A DNA stretch of 64,000 nucleotides from AWTP1-13 sp963840445 (GTDB lineage Bacteria; Pseudomonadota; Alphaproteobacteria; Rhizobiales; Hyphomicrobiaceae), in NCBI GenBank assembly GCA_963840445.1, contig CAWIZC010000006.1:62001-126000 (forward strand), in the 5' to 3' direction. This document shows, one piece after another, positions 54,244 through 63,773 of this stretch (position 1 is the stretch's first letter; the number at the start of each line of letters is the position of its first letter). Below the pieces are notes generated by a model. The model did no database searches. It was not told the DNA's origin and saw only the letters and a program-made list of their open reading frames with translations. The position numbers and the translations under genes were made by a program.

Positions 54244-55065
54244 CTAGGTCGTGCCGCCAAAAGTAAGTGCTGGCCCAATCGGTTCGACGTCGAGGCGCAC
54301 GACTATCCCCTCGAGCGCCGGCTTGGGCGCAGGATACTCCTTCATCACATGTGGGTCGTGCCCGGGCACGATGTGCCGGACCGACGGCGCCAGCCGCTCC
54401 AGGATCCGGTAAGCGTCGAGCATCTGGCCGACGTGGAACGCCGTGGTGAAGGGCCGATTGGTGGCCATGTTCTCGTAGTAATGCGTAGCATCCGAGGCCA
54501 GGACCACCCAGCCGCGCTTGGTGTGCACCCGCACCGATTGCAGGCCGTCGGAGTGGCCGTAGGTTGGATGCAGCGTCAGGCCTGGCGCGATTTCGACATT
54601 GCCGGCATGCATCTCCACCCGACCCTTGTAGTTGAGCCGCACCATGCCGACCACGTCCTCGACATCATAGCTATGGCCGATCCGCGCATAGCGCATGTAC
54701 TTGCCCGTGGCATAGGCCATCTCGCGCTCCTGCAGGTGGAAGCGCGCGTTGGGGAACTTGTGAAAGTTGCCGACGTGGTCGTAGTGCATGTGCGTGAGGA
54801 TGACGTCTCGCACGGCCCTTGGCTCGACGCCGAGCAGAGAAAGGCTCTCGACGGGGCAGCGCAGGAAAGTTCGCTTCCTTTCCTTCGCCATCTCGGCGGT
54901 GAAACCCGTGTCGATTACGTAGGCTCCGGCCGGTCCCAGCGCCAGCCACGTGAAGTAGTCCATCGGCATCGGCCCGTCGTGCGGATCGCCGCCGATGAAA
55001 TGATCACGCCGCCTCGCGTCGCGCGTTGCGTAACGCAGCGCGTAGACTTCATATTCTGGCAGCAT
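54244..55065 (-). CDS. Metallo-beta-lactamase-fold lactonase-like hydrolase
   Basis: A 273-residue metallo-beta-lactamase-fold protein. The metal motif HMHYDHVGNFHKFP (HxHxDH) follows ILT. A further His is in PTYGHSDGLQS, the bridging Asp in VVLASDATHYYE, and the last His in HIVPGHDPHV. N-terminal EYEVYALRYATRDARRRDHF resembles the N-acyl homoserine lactonase family; that family is broad and also hydrolyses other lactones. ATG 55065 (MLPEYEVYAL) is chosen as the start. It lies next to, and divergent from, an amidohydrolase, so a lactone in the same catabolic route is another possible substrate. Confidence 0.85.
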   Translation of the reverse strand: MLPEYEVYALRYATRDARRRDHFIGGDPHDGPMPMDYFTWLALGPAGAYVIDTGFTAEMAKERKRTFLRCPVESLSLLGVEPRAVRDVILTHMHYDHVGNFHKFPNARFHLQEREMAYATGKYMRYARIGHSYDVEDVVGMVRLNYKGRVEMHAGNVEIAPGLTLHPTYGHSDGLQSVRVHTKRGWVVLASDATHYYENMATNRPFTTAFHVGQMLDAYRILERLAPSVRHIVPGHDPHVMKEYPAPKPALEGIVVRLDVEPIGPALTFGGTT

Positions 55066-55181
55066 GTGCGACCACCTTGTGAGTACTGCCTTACTTTGCT
55101 TGCCGTCCGCATCACTTGGCACCGGGTCGTGCTATCGTAGGTTAGGTGCTGTTGGGAAGCTACTGTTGGGAGGAGCCCACT

Positions 55182-56252
55182 ATGTCCGCCGCGGCGATAT
55201 CCGCCACAACCTCGTCCCCCTACTATCTTCCCGTCCGCCAGGACTGGCTCGATCGGCGCAAGGAACCAATCCTCGAACCGGATCTGCCGATCGTCGATCC
55301 CCACCACCATTTGTGGGACCGGCCCGGCTGGCGCTATTTGCTCGATGAACTGCTCGCGGATACCAGCAGCGGCCACAACATCATCGCCACTGTGTTCGTG
55401 CAGGCGCGCGCGATGGCGCGCGCCACAGGCCCGGTCGAACTGCGGCCCGTGGGCGAAACCGAGTTCGTCAACGGTGTCGCCGCCATGAGTGCGAGCGGCA
55501 TCTACGGCAACACCAGGCATTGCGCCGGCATCGTCGGCCATGCGGATCTTGCCTTAGGCAGCAGGGTCGAGCCGGTGCTGGAGGCCCACATACGTGCAGG
55601 CGGCGATCGCTTCCGCGGCATTCGCCACATCAGCGCCTGGGATGCCGACGCATCGATCCGCAATCCGGCTTACTCTCCGCCGGCGGCCTTGTTGGGCGAC
55701 AGAGGGTTCCGGGAAGGGTTCGCCATCCTCGGCCGGCTCGGCCTCTCCTTTGACGCCTGGCTCTACCATCCCCAGATCGGTGAACTTGCCGAGCTCGCGC
55801 GCGCCTTTCCAGAAACGAAGATCGTCCTCAATCACGTCGGCGGCCCGATCGGCATTGGTGCCTATGCCGGCAAGCACAAAGAAGTCTTCCCCGGCTGGGC
55901 CGCATCGATCAAGGCGCTCGCAGCCTGCCCGAATGTTTACGTCAAACTCGGTGGCCTCGGTATGCGCATGGGCGGCTTCGGCTTCCACGAGCGGTCTGAG
56001 CCTCCATCCTCCGAGGCGCTGGCGGCCACGTGGCGTCCCTACATCGAGAACTGCATCAACGCGTTCGGGCCGTCGCGATGCATGTTTGAGAGCAACTTTC
56101 CCGTCGACAAAGGTTCATACAGCTATCCGGTGTTCTGGAACGCCTGCAAGCTTCTGACGAAGGGCGCAACTGACGCCGAGAAAGCCGATCTCTTCGCTGG
56201 GACGGCTGTGCGATTTTATCGGCTCGATCCCATCCGAAGAAGTGTGGCCTAG
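55182..56252 (+). CDS. Amidohydrolase family 2 protein (TIM barrel)
   Basis: A 356-residue metal-dependent hydrolase or decarboxylase of the amidohydrolase_2 group. It starts at ATG 55182 with GGAGGAG upstream. Landmarks: LPIVDPHHHLWDRPGWRYLL (metal HxH), RFRGIRHISAWDADA, KIVLNHVGGPIGIGAYAGKH (metal His) and SRCMFESNFPVDKGSYSYPV (metal Asp near ESNFP). Relatives are 2-pyrone-4,6-dicarboxylate lactonases and gamma-resorcylate-type decarboxylases. It is followed by an MmgE/PrpD gene on the same strand, 72 bp away. Confidence 0.87.
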   Translation: MSAAAISATTSSPYYLPVRQDWLDRRKEPILEPDLPIVDPHHHLWDRPGWRYLLDELLADTSSGHNIIATVFVQARAMARATGPVELRPVGETEFVNGVAAMSASGIYGNTRHCAGIVGHADLALGSRVEPVLEAHIRAGGDRFRGIRHISAWDADASIRNPAYSPPAALLGDRGFREGFAILGRLGLSFDAWLYHPQIGELAELARAFPETKIVLNHVGGPIGIGAYAGKHKEVFPGWAASIKALAACPNVYVKLGGLGMRMGGFGFHERSEPPSSEALAATWRPYIENCINAFGPSRCMFESNFPVDKGSYSYPVFWNACKLLTKGATDAEKADLFAGTAVRFYRLDPIRRSVA

Positions 56253-56324
56253 ACGTCCGTCCACCGTCGCGACGAGCAGCTACACCTATTCATGCCAACC
56301 TGACGCGAACCATTGAGGTGTGCA

Positions 56325-57758
56325 ATGTCGGAGGCCCTGACCCGCTCTCTCGCCGCCTTTGTCAGCGACCTGCGTCTCAGCGCCGTCCCCGCCAACGCGT
56401 TGACCGTGGTCCATACCGGCTTTGCCGATTGCATCGGCACTATGATTGCCGGCAGCATCGAGGACCCACCCAACATCCTGCGAAAGACGCTGGCTCCTGC
56501 TCCGGGCGATGCCAGTCTCTACCTCACCGGTCCGCGTGTTCCGGCGCCGGATGCAGCCTGGATCAACGGCACCGCTGCGCACGCGCTGGACTATGATGAC
56601 GTGGCCCTGCGCGGTCATCCGAGCACCGTGCTGGTGCCCGCCATCCTGGCTGAGGGAGAGTCGCTCGGCTCGAGCGGAGCCCAGCTGGCGACCGCCTATA
56701 TCGCGGGCTACGAGGTGTGGGCCGAGCTGGCCGCCCGCGATCCCGCGCAACACCATCAAAAGGGCTGGCATCCGACCGGCATCTTCGGCCCCATCGGCGC
56801 GGCAGCAGCGTGTGCCTCCCTGCGCGGCCTGGATCCGAACCGGGCCGCGCACGCAATTGCGCTCGGCGCGTCGCACAGCTCTGGCTTGGTCGCAAATTTC
56901 GGCACCATGACGAAGCCCTACCATGCCGGTCGGGCGGCGCATTCGGGTGTTATCGCGGCGCGGCTGGCGGCTGCGGGCTTCACGGCTTCGCAAGATGCGC
57001 TGGAGCATCCGCTGGGCTTCCTGGCCGCCGTGTCGCCGAAGGGCGAGGTGGACCGAGCATCGCCGGCCAAAACCGGCCAAGTATGGCAGATCCTGAAGCA
57101 AGGCCTCAGCGTGAAGAAGTATCCGCTCTGCTACTGCACACACCGCGCTATCGACGGCATGCTCGACCTGCTGGCTGCGCAGACTGTGAGGCCGGACGAT
57201 GTGGAATCCATCACGGTCTCGACGAGCAGGCGCAACGCCACCATCCTGCGCAATAGCCGTCCGCAAACGGGTCTCGAAGCGAAGTTCAGCATGCAGTTCG
57301 CGATGGCGAGCGCGATCGTCGCGAGGCGCGTGGGGCTGGCCGAGCTCACCGATCCGTTTGTGCAACGCAGGGATGTGCAGGCGCTGATGATGAAGGTCAC
57401 GGTCGAGCCGGACGACCGCGAGAACCCCAAGCATCCAGGCGCCGCGCCGTATGATCTGGTGGTAATCGACACGCGGGACGGGCGGCGGCTTGAAAGCGCA
57501 CATATTACCGACGAGCGGGGATCACCCGACCAACCTCTGTCCCCCGAGGAGCTGTGGGCGAAGTTCGCAAGCTGCCTTTCGGTCGGCAACCCCAAGCTGC
57601 ATGCCCGGGCCGTGTTTGATGCACTTATGCAAATCGAGCGTCAGCCAAACGTTGCGGCGCTTCGCGGCTCAGGCGAGGTGGGGCGAGCGCTTGAGGGGAT
57701 TTGCGGCAAAAAGTCGATCATTGCGCTGCCCGAGGAGGCGTGCGCCGAAGAGCGTTGA
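56325..57758 (+). CDS. MmgE/PrpD family protein
   Basis: A 477-residue protein of the MmgE/PrpD fold, whose members include 2-methylcitrate dehydratase, cis-aconitate decarboxylase and imidazolone-type hydrolases. Landmarks: NALTVVHTGFADCIGTMIAG, WINGTAAHALDYDDVALRGH (with the active-site His/Asp), GWHPTGIFGPIGAAAACASL, FGTMTKPYHAGRAAHSGVIA and KKYPLCYCTHRAIDGMLDLL. ATG 56325 with a GAGGTG upstream is chosen. It is likely co-transcribed with the amidohydrolase upstream. The substrate is unknown. Confidence 0.9.
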   Translation: MSEALTRSLAAFVSDLRLSAVPANALTVVHTGFADCIGTMIAGSIEDPPNILRKTLAPAPGDASLYLTGPRVPAPDAAWINGTAAHALDYDDVALRGHPSTVLVPAILAEGESLGSSGAQLATAYIAGYEVWAELAARDPAQHHQKGWHPTGIFGPIGAAAACASLRGLDPNRAAHAIALGASHSSGLVANFGTMTKPYHAGRAAHSGVIAARLAAAGFTASQDALEHPLGFLAAVSPKGEVDRASPAKTGQVWQILKQGLSVKKYPLCYCTHRAIDGMLDLLAAQTVRPDDVESITVSTSRRNATILRNSRPQTGLEAKFSMQFAMASAIVARRVGLAELTDPFVQRRDVQALMMKVTVEPDDRENPKHPGAAPYDLVVIDTRDGRRLESAHITDERGSPDQPLSPEELWAKFASCLSVGNPKLHARAVFDALMQIERQPNVAALRGSGEVGRALEGICGKKSIIALPEEACAEER

Positions 57759-58185
57759 TTGAGGGTCGAAGCTAGATTGTCAGGCTGTTTGCCGACGCGC
57801 AGTGCAACAGGCGTCCACTCAGGCGCTATCCCTTCAGGGCCCCCTACTTCAGCACCGAGAATTGGGGCCAGGTGCCGAATTCAATTGGTAGAGAGGCTAT
57901 CCGCATCGATACCGCGCCGCCCGGCGCGGGCGGCGCGGTATCCTTGGGTGCAAGGGATTCCATCCAACGCCGCACAACATCGGCGTTGTTACCGTGGCGC
58001 CAAAAGCGTCCAGCAGCGCGCACGAGTCAGGCGCCCCTGGCTACTAGGTTGTGATGTCGCAGCGCCAAGGCTGGAGGCGCGCAGCGCAGCGTAGCGCCGG
58101 AAGGCTTGGCGCTGGTGCGCGCCGATGGTGGGTAATTATTGGAAGCCGATCGACACACGCATATTGTGTGCGCGTCCAGATGCGG
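57759..58185. other. Gap with strong hairpin and no clear gene
   Basis: About 430 bp between MmgE/PrpD and the zinc protease. Apart from the perfect hairpin at 57909-57941 I see no gene. A second inverted stretch, CACACGCATATTGTGTGCG, lies near 58152. Confidence 0.45.
57909..57941. repeat. Perfect 13-bp hairpin
   Basis: ATACCGCGCCGCC, 7-base loop, GGCGGCGCGGTAT. The G+C-rich stem could end transcription of the MmgE/PrpD gene or be a repeat fragment; there is no T run. Confidence 0.65.
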
Positions 58186-60756
58186 TCAGGGCGATGTTAC
58201 AGATGCTTTGCCCGGCGTTGTCTCAATGGCAGTCGAACCAGGTTGCGCAATCCGTCCAGGCCCCAGCAGCGCGTCGAGCCGGGCAGCTACTTGTCGCAAG
58301 TGCAGTCGCGTTTGCGGGTCCTGGATGCTTGTCATGGCGGCCGCGCCCAACCTGGATCGGAGTCGGGGCAAAGCTTCCGCCGCCCATGCCGGAAAGGCCG
58401 TATCGCCTCCAGCCGTCACTGTGAGCAGGGCATAGTTTTCAGAAAAACCCGCGGCTGTAAGCTTGTCTCTTGCTGACTTCTGCGCGGCAGCATCACCCGG
58501 CCGGAGCAAGCCTTCCACCGATCGCAGATAGGCGTGCTGTAGATCGCGGCGCCACAATGGTACGATTGACAGATCTCCCCAGATTGCCTCCGTCACATCG
58601 TCCGCGTAGTCAAACAATGAGTAGTTCGCGCCACGCAGGCTCGCCTGTTCCTCGATCGACGCCAGTCTTCGCGCGTTGAGAAAGGTGGTGACGATTCTGG
58701 CTCGTGCTTCCGAGATGCGACGCAATGCGCCCGCAGGGTTGGTGCGCGCGACGAGATCCGGCTGGAGGAAGACATCAAGGCTCCGTACACCTTGACCAAG
58801 GGCGTACCGGATCGCGTTCCGCTGCTCGCCGATCTCCGGGTAACTGATCGTATTGTCGGGCTCGATTAAGGTCCCACCGATAAGACCGCCGAGGCTCGAG
58901 ATGAAGGCAAGGTGCTGATCCAGCGCAAAATCATAAGTGTCTTTCAACAGTCCGCTGTCTTCAGTTGCAGCGGCTAGGCCGGACATCGAAGACACCAGCT
59001 TTGCAAGGCCGAGGCGCGTTGCTTCTAAGCGCTCCCGGCCAACATTCCCCTTGAGAACGCGTGGATCCGTCTTCCAGCGATCCTCGTCCGGGAACTCGCC
59101 AGCCGCCCAACGAAGCACAACATCGCCTGCTGCGGCTGCCGCCATGCGATCGAGCGCAACTTGTTCTTCTGTCGGCGTTGCGCCGTGCACTCCATAGCCC
59201 CAGTCGATGGCGAAATAGTCGTACGGTCCAAGTCCGCCCAATACTCGCGTGACCCCGTCGCCGGGCTGGGCCACTTGGTTCATGCGGCCATAGGCCATGA
59301 TCGAGGCATTTGGCCCTCTCAAATTGGCAAATGTCGGATTTCGCAGATCCGCGGCGGAATAGGCGGTCGACGCCAAATGGTTGTGGCGAAGCCCCAAGGC
59401 GTGACCCACCTCGTGCGCCACGATATGAGTGAGGAGTTGACCCTGTTTTTGCTCGCTGAGCGGCAACCCGTGGACCTCGGGATCAACACCCTTGGCCATC
59501 AGGTAATAGTAGCCGCTGAACCACTGTAAGATACGGGGAAAGACCTGTACGTGCGCGCCAATGATTTCGCCCGAGCGCGGGTCGTAGATGGTCGGCCCTA
59601 TGGCATTGGACGTCTCGGTCGGCAGCCAGCGCACGACGTTCGTCCGAGCGTCCTCAGCGGCCCAATTTGGGTCCTCTTCTGGGCTCGGTGCGTCGCGCGC
59701 GATAATGGCATTGCGAAAGCCCGCGGCCTCGAAAGCTGGCCGCCATAGTTCGATGCCTGCCCGCACATACGGCCGCCAGTGCTGAGGCACTTCGCGACTG
59801 ACATAGAAGACGATCGGTTTGATCGGCTCGCTTACGGCTGCGCTCGGGTCGGCTTTCTCGAGCCGGTGCCGCCAGATTACTCCACCTTTGGAAAAGCTCT
59901 CACCTTCAGAGGATTCGAATTCCGTGAACTTGCTCTGGAAGAAGCCTACGCGCTCGTCGAACTGTCGCGCTGGCATCGGCGGCTCTGGGAGAGTGACGAA
60001 CCAGTGACCAATGCCAACGGTCACTGGAATAGGTTCTGGCGTCGCGCTGGCTGGATCAACGGCGAGGAAAGTGAGCTGAGATTTGACGCTCACATTTTGC
60101 GGGAATGCGCGAACTTCCTTGATAAACGAACGGGCCGAATCAACCGATTTGACTTGCATCTTTGCGAATGCGACCTGCTTTTTGGCAGACAGCGTTTCAA
60201 TATCGTTTGAGAAGAGCTTTGTGATGTCGACCAGAACCAGGTTGTTTGGGCCATCGCAAACAACTGGAATGATAGCCATTATTGGGGCGCTGGTGTTGCC
60301 TGCGATCGCCCGATAGATCGGATCGGCTCCGACATCCGCGGGGCGCGGTTCCGATCCCTTGTCGTCGGCCTGGGCGCTAAGACCCGCCCGTTTCTGGAAA
60401 CCGGGTGTGCGGTCCCTTACCAAAATCCATCCACCCTGGCGCTCGAGGCTCACCACCGTTGTGCCAATTTCGTTATGCCCGTTCGATTGAGTTGGCATTT
60501 CGATGGCCTCGGCATGCCAAAGGATAAGGCGCCCAAAGCGCTCCGAGCTCAGCTCAAGAAGGAAGCGATCTCCTTTGCGGTAGGCCGCGGGTCCGCCGAA
60601 ATCTTCTCTGCCGAGCAAGGTGGCACCGGAAAGTTCGTCCGCGCAGCGCGAGCCAGAAGCCTCGCGTCCGGCAATATCCTGGACCTGAGCACTCCCGGCG
60701 GTCGAAAAAAGACCAATCCCGAGCGCCAAAAGAGCGGTGACAGCTGAATGCGTCAT
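58186..60756 (-). CDS. Secreted zinc-dependent metalloprotease (DUF4953/DUF5117 type)
   Basis: An 856-residue secreted protein with signal peptide (ALLALGIGLFSTAGSAQV). The DUF5117/5118-like N-terminal part is followed by the zinc motif HEVGHALGLRHN at about residues 448-459, an extended HExxHxxGxxH, with the met-turn-like region ASIMAYGRMNQVAQPG downstream. This is the layout of bacterial DUF4953 proteins, which are exported zinc peptidases. ATG 60756 is chosen; ATG 60771 is possible. G+C is lower than in most of the window (hand count 31/60 in one line). The substrate is unknown. Confidence 0.88.
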   Translation of the reverse strand: MTHSAVTALLALGIGLFSTAGSAQVQDIAGREASGSRCADELSGATLLGREDFGGPAAYRKGDRFLLELSSERFGRLILWHAEAIEMPTQSNGHNEIGTTVVSLERQGGWILVRDRTPGFQKRAGLSAQADDKGSEPRPADVGADPIYRAIAGNTSAPIMAIIPVVCDGPNNLVLVDITKLFSNDIETLSAKKQVAFAKMQVKSVDSARSFIKEVRAFPQNVSVKSQLTFLAVDPASATPEPIPVTVGIGHWFVTLPEPPMPARQFDERVGFFQSKFTEFESSEGESFSKGGVIWRHRLEKADPSAAVSEPIKPIVFYVSREVPQHWRPYVRAGIELWRPAFEAAGFRNAIIARDAPSPEEDPNWAAEDARTNVVRWLPTETSNAIGPTIYDPRSGEIIGAHVQVFPRILQWFSGYYYLMAKGVDPEVHGLPLSEQKQGQLLTHIVAHEVGHALGLRHNHLASTAYSAADLRNPTFANLRGPNASIMAYGRMNQVAQPGDGVTRVLGGLGPYDYFAIDWGYGVHGATPTEEQVALDRMAAAAAGDVVLRWAAGEFPDEDRWKTDPRVLKGNVGRERLEATRLGLAKLVSSMSGLAAATEDSGLLKDTYDFALDQHLAFISSLGGLIGGTLIEPDNTISYPEIGEQRNAIRYALGQGVRSLDVFLQPDLVARTNPAGALRRISEARARIVTTFLNARRLASIEEQASLRGANYSLFDYADDVTEAIWGDLSIVPLWRRDLQHAYLRSVEGLLRPGDAAAQKSARDKLTAAGFSENYALLTVTAGGDTAFPAWAAEALPRLRSRLGAAAMTSIQDPQTRLHLRQVAARLDALLGPGRIAQPGSTAIETTPGKASVTSP

Positions 60757-61069
60757 GCGATCTTCCAACATTGGCTTGAGGAAGTTAGCGGACGGCCAGC
60801 CTCACCCTCCCGGCTTGGACCTCCGCATTCACCACCATGCTTGGGGATGGCCGCTCGGACCATCAGTGATTTCACTGGTACGGCTGGCGCGAACCACCCA
60901 GTCCCTGCCGGTGAAAGCTTGGGGACGTTTCCCGCCCCTCAGCGGTAAAGCGACCCCTTCCGCCTTGTGCTCCTCTCGCAGGCCTATCAGCCTCACCCAT
61001 TTTAAATAGATCCATCAGCAGTGGAGCGAGAGGCTCTAAGATGCGTTCAGCATCGGACGAGATGCCACC

Positions 61070-61171
61070 CGGGTCGCTGAGAAAGCGCTTGCTTTCCGCC
61101 TCTGTGCAAAAGCCCATGACCCGCTCGACGCCCGCGCGGTTGTGCCAACTGCGATCAAAGATCACGACTTC
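61070..61171 (-). pseudogene. Remnant of polyphosphate kinase 2
   Basis: Only about 34 codons remain. The reading EVVIFDRSWHNRAGVERVMG FCTEAESKRFLSDP matches the PPK2 core, which contains the Walker B DRSWYNRAG motif (here Tyr to His). Upstream and downstream flanks do not continue the family. PPK2 uses polyphosphate to phosphorylate nucleotides; this copy cannot work. Confidence 0.8.
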
Positions 61172-61262
61172 ACTACATGAGGCATTAGGGAAAACCCTTG
61201 CTGGCGACCGGCATCAGACTGGGTTCGCGGGCAGCCCCAGGCGTCTACGGGCGCGCCGGCCT

Positions 61263-62480
61263 TCAACGCCGACCGCGCCTCCCGCCTCCGCCGCGCGCTC
61301 CCATGCGCTGCCCGCCCCCGGGTCCTCGAAATGAGCGCTGTGGCGCCCGCATTGGCGTGTATCCTTTCAATCGCTGTCCCTGCGCAGCAGTTCTGTGTCG
61401 GCTAACTTGCTTGGATTTGGCGGTAGCTGTCGTCCGCTTGGCGACTTTGGTTTTTGCAGTAGCCGATTTGCCTTTCCCAACCTGTTTCGTCTGCGACGCC
61501 AGCTTACTCTTCGCGGTCGATTGCACTCGTTTATCCACGCCTGTTCGCGCGGCCTTGGTGTTGGCCAAGTCTCGGCGGCCCGACTCGGCCTTGCCACGGT
61601 AGGCTTCTCTCGCAGCAGTTCGCTTCGCATCACCAAATTGCCCCGCGACCTTGGCATCGCGGTAGGGAACGTTACCCCGGTGCCTCGCATCGTGGCGCCA
61701 CGTTCCGTCGGCCATATTCGTGCGATTGAACTGGTTGAAGCGGTTGACATTGATGTTGACGCGGTCCCGCCACCAGTCGACACGGCCCCAAAGGGCCGAG
61801 CCGACGGCAATGGCGCCGGCAAAAGCAACTATGCCGCTGCCGGTGAAGCCGTACGGATACCAATAGAACGGCTCGTACGCGGGATAGGGCCAGTCGCCAT
61901 AACAAACCCGAGGATCGTAGATCGGAACGTACACGTAGTCTGGGTTCGTCGGTTCGATGGTGATGACCGACGTCGTGCTGCTCCCGATCGTCTTCGAAGC
62001 TTTGCTTACCTTTTGCTGGTCAGTGGACTTGAGATGACCCGCAGCCTCAGCGCGCTGCCGCAAGACCTGAACTGCTGCCAGGAGTTCCGCTTGCTGGCCC
62101 AGAAACGCATCGCCCAGTTGCTGTGTCCAGTCGAGCTTGTCGCTCATCATCTGCAGGGTTTGCGGCACAGCGGTGAGCGCCTTGACGCTCGGATCCCAAG
62201 GCTGCTTTTGCATCGCGTCCTGCAAGGCTTGCCCGGTCACGCTTGCATTTTCGCGCACCCAGCGGGCGGCTTGCACCACCTCCGTCGGATAGGTCGACGC
62301 CATCAGGATCTGGGACAGCAAGGGATCGGGATGCAGCGCGATCGGAGCAACCAGCTGCTCCAACTGCGGCTTGCTGAAAGAAGGCGTGCTTGATTGTTGG
62401 GCCTGCGCCGGTGCGGTTGTTGCCGAAAGAACCACGAGTACCGCGACCCTGCCCAGGCTATTAAACCTCTGGATGAGCAT
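61263..62480 (-). CDS. DUF3300 family exported protein
   Basis: A 405-residue protein with signal peptide (VAVLVVLSATTAPAQAQQ) and the DUF3300 domain: LEQLVAPIALHPDPLLSQIL, MASTYPTEVVQAARWVRENA, QPWDPSVKALTAVPQTLQMM and YVYVPIYDPRVCYGDWPYPA. The C-terminal part is low complexity, Lys/Arg/Gly-rich (SKLASQTKQVGKGKSATAKT, ending GGGQRMGARGGGGRRGRR). Start ATG 62480 with GGAG upstream is chosen over an upstream ATG at 62747. DUF3300 proteins have no agreed function. It is downstream of a degraded region with a ppk2 remnant. Confidence 0.87.
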   Translation of the reverse strand: MLIQRFNSLGRVAVLVVLSATTAPAQAQQSSTPSFSKPQLEQLVAPIALHPDPLLSQILMASTYPTEVVQAARWVRENASVTGQALQDAMQKQPWDPSVKALTAVPQTLQMMSDKLDWTQQLGDAFLGQQAELLAAVQVLRQRAEAAGHLKSTDQQKVSKASKTIGSSTTSVITIEPTNPDYVYVPIYDPRVCYGDWPYPAYEPFYWYPYGFTGSGIVAFAGAIAVGSALWGRVDWWRDRVNINVNRFNQFNRTNMADGTWRHDARHRGNVPYRDAKVAGQFGDAKRTAAREAYRGKAESGRRDLANTKAARTGVDKRVQSTAKSKLASQTKQVGKGKSATAKTKVAKRTTATAKSKQVSRHRTAAQGQRLKGYTPMRAPQRSFRGPGGGQRMGARGGGGRRGRR

Positions 62481-63042
62481 AACGTATCTCCGTTCTTGTG
62501 CGCGCACCAACGATGGTGCCTGCATGCGAAGACTTGCCCATTGGGAATTGTGCTGAATACATCCAGGCGGAGTACCGAGTAGTAGTCCTCGGTCCGTGTC
62601 CGCGTGGGACGACGTACGCCAAAAAAGGGGGCTTGAAGCGGCGGGTGGCCTAGGCGCGAAGGTGGGGGTGCGCATCGGCTCGGTATATGCGGGAGACTCC
62701 AATTGTCGCAGAGGTCGGAGCCAGAAGCAGCCGCGCTTAAACGGCAAACCCTGGCTCGCGGTCGGGAGCGACTAGCACCGTAAACAATCGAAGTTTATTC
62801 CGATATCGCGATCGCGGCGGTTGCCTCGATCAGCTGCCGCGGTCAACGTCGATGATGTCCGGTGGCGTGGAAGCATCTGCCGCTCATGCCGCAGATGCAG
62901 CGGGGATTTCCAAGCATTTAGCTCACTAACGCCCAACGCCTGCGGCCACCTAATCCCTCGGGTAGGATGTAATGACGCGGAAGGCCAACAGGTGCTTCGT
63001 CATCGTCGCTCGCTACGCTCACTGAAAGAAATAGTTGCAGCG
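62481..63042. other. Long gap with no clear gene
   Basis: About 560 bp, A+T content higher than average. No gene, RNA or repeat that I can support. The part next to 62480 should hold the DUF3300 promoter. Short frames in it do not look coding. Confidence 0.4.
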
Positions 63043-63423
63043 TCAGCGGTTTGGCGGGAACTTGTTGGCAACGGTCAATGCTTCAGCTTCAAACGTCTCA
63101 AGTGCAACCTTTTGAGCGAGCACAACGTCTCCCGCCACGAGCTCGCCTTCAGGAAAGAAGCATAGACGCCGGATGCACCGACCTTCCTGGTCGAGTTCTT
63201 CTACATTCCTGGCACCTGTAAGTCGGATACGGTAGATACGACCGCTTGCCCCTCCCACGACGTCAAAGCGCCGATACGTCAGAAATTCGTTGAGTTGGCT
63301 GCGTGTGAGATTAGCCTTGAGCAATCTTAGGCCACGCCTGTATCGACGGTCGCCACAGAGGAGCGAAACGGTCCGCCACCAAATTTGGCGTAGCAAAGTG
63401 CCCCGGATCAGCGGAACATCCAT
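63043..63423 (-). CDS. Conserved-looking hypothetical protein, second gene of a two-gene unit
   Basis: A 126-residue protein with basic N-terminal (IRGTLLRQIWWRTVSLLCGD, RRYRRGLRLLKANLTRSQLN) and a C-terminal part VVGGASGRIYRIRLTGARNV, EELDQEGRCIRRLCFFPEGE, LVAGDVVLAQKVALETFEAE. Similar orphan proteins are familiar from rhizobia, but I cannot name a function. It begins 4 bp after the stop of the 74-residue gene, so the two are almost certainly one transcript. Confidence 0.6.
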   Translation of the reverse strand: MDVPLIRGTLLRQIWWRTVSLLCGDRRYRRGLRLLKANLTRSQLNEFLTYRRFDVVGGASGRIYRIRLTGARNVEELDQEGRCIRRLCFFPEGELVAGDVVLAQKVALETFEAEALTVANKFPPNR

Positions 63424-63427
63424 ACAA

Positions 63428-63652
63428 TCAGCCGCCCTGAAGCTGCGGCATGAATAATGTTTGCGCTGCTCGAGGATCGAATGTGCGCATCAGTTCACCT
63501 GGAGCGCCATCCTTTCCGAGCGCCACAGCTCGGAACCCTTTGCCGGTTAGTTCTTGAAAACGTGCTTCCGCCGTGGCCAGTGACGAGAGATCTGTTGGAT
63601 CGAACTCGTGACGGGTGTCGCCATTAGAATCCATAACTATCTGAAGGTGCAT
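63428..63652 (-). CDS. Small protein with C-terminal LQGG, first gene of a two-gene unit
   Basis: A 74-residue protein: MHLQIVMDSNGDTRHEFDPT, DLSSLATAEARFQELTGKGF, RAVALGKDGAPGELMRTFDP, RAAQTLFMPQLQGG. It ends with a di-glycine after a hydrophobic strand, like ubiquitin-type modifiers, and has short beta/alpha/beta character. No E1, E2 or JAB gene is visible, so a modifier role is only a guess. The second gene follows after 4 bp. Confidence 0.65.
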   Translation of the reverse strand: MHLQIVMDSNGDTRHEFDPTDLSSLATAEARFQELTGKGFRAVALGKDGAPGELMRTFDPRAAQTLFMPQLQGG

Positions 63653-63773
63653 GTGTCGCTCTTTGCTGTTTGCCGTGCGAATAAGCTCTCCAAATACCTA
63701 GAGTTGCACAACCCGCTTAACCATGAATAGCCAGCTGCAGTGATTATTCTGCAACGCAAGAGCCAAAGCTTGA

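Noticed and set aside
54244..55065. Certain quorum-quenching lactonase
   Set aside because: The HxHxDH motif is shared by many metallo-beta-lactamase-fold enzymes, and the neighbours are catabolic. The family call is safe but the substrate is not.
62821..63165. Plus-strand frame in the 62.5-63.0 kb gap
   Set aside because: Overlaps the 126-codon minus-strand gene, which has a tight partner and plausible coding composition.
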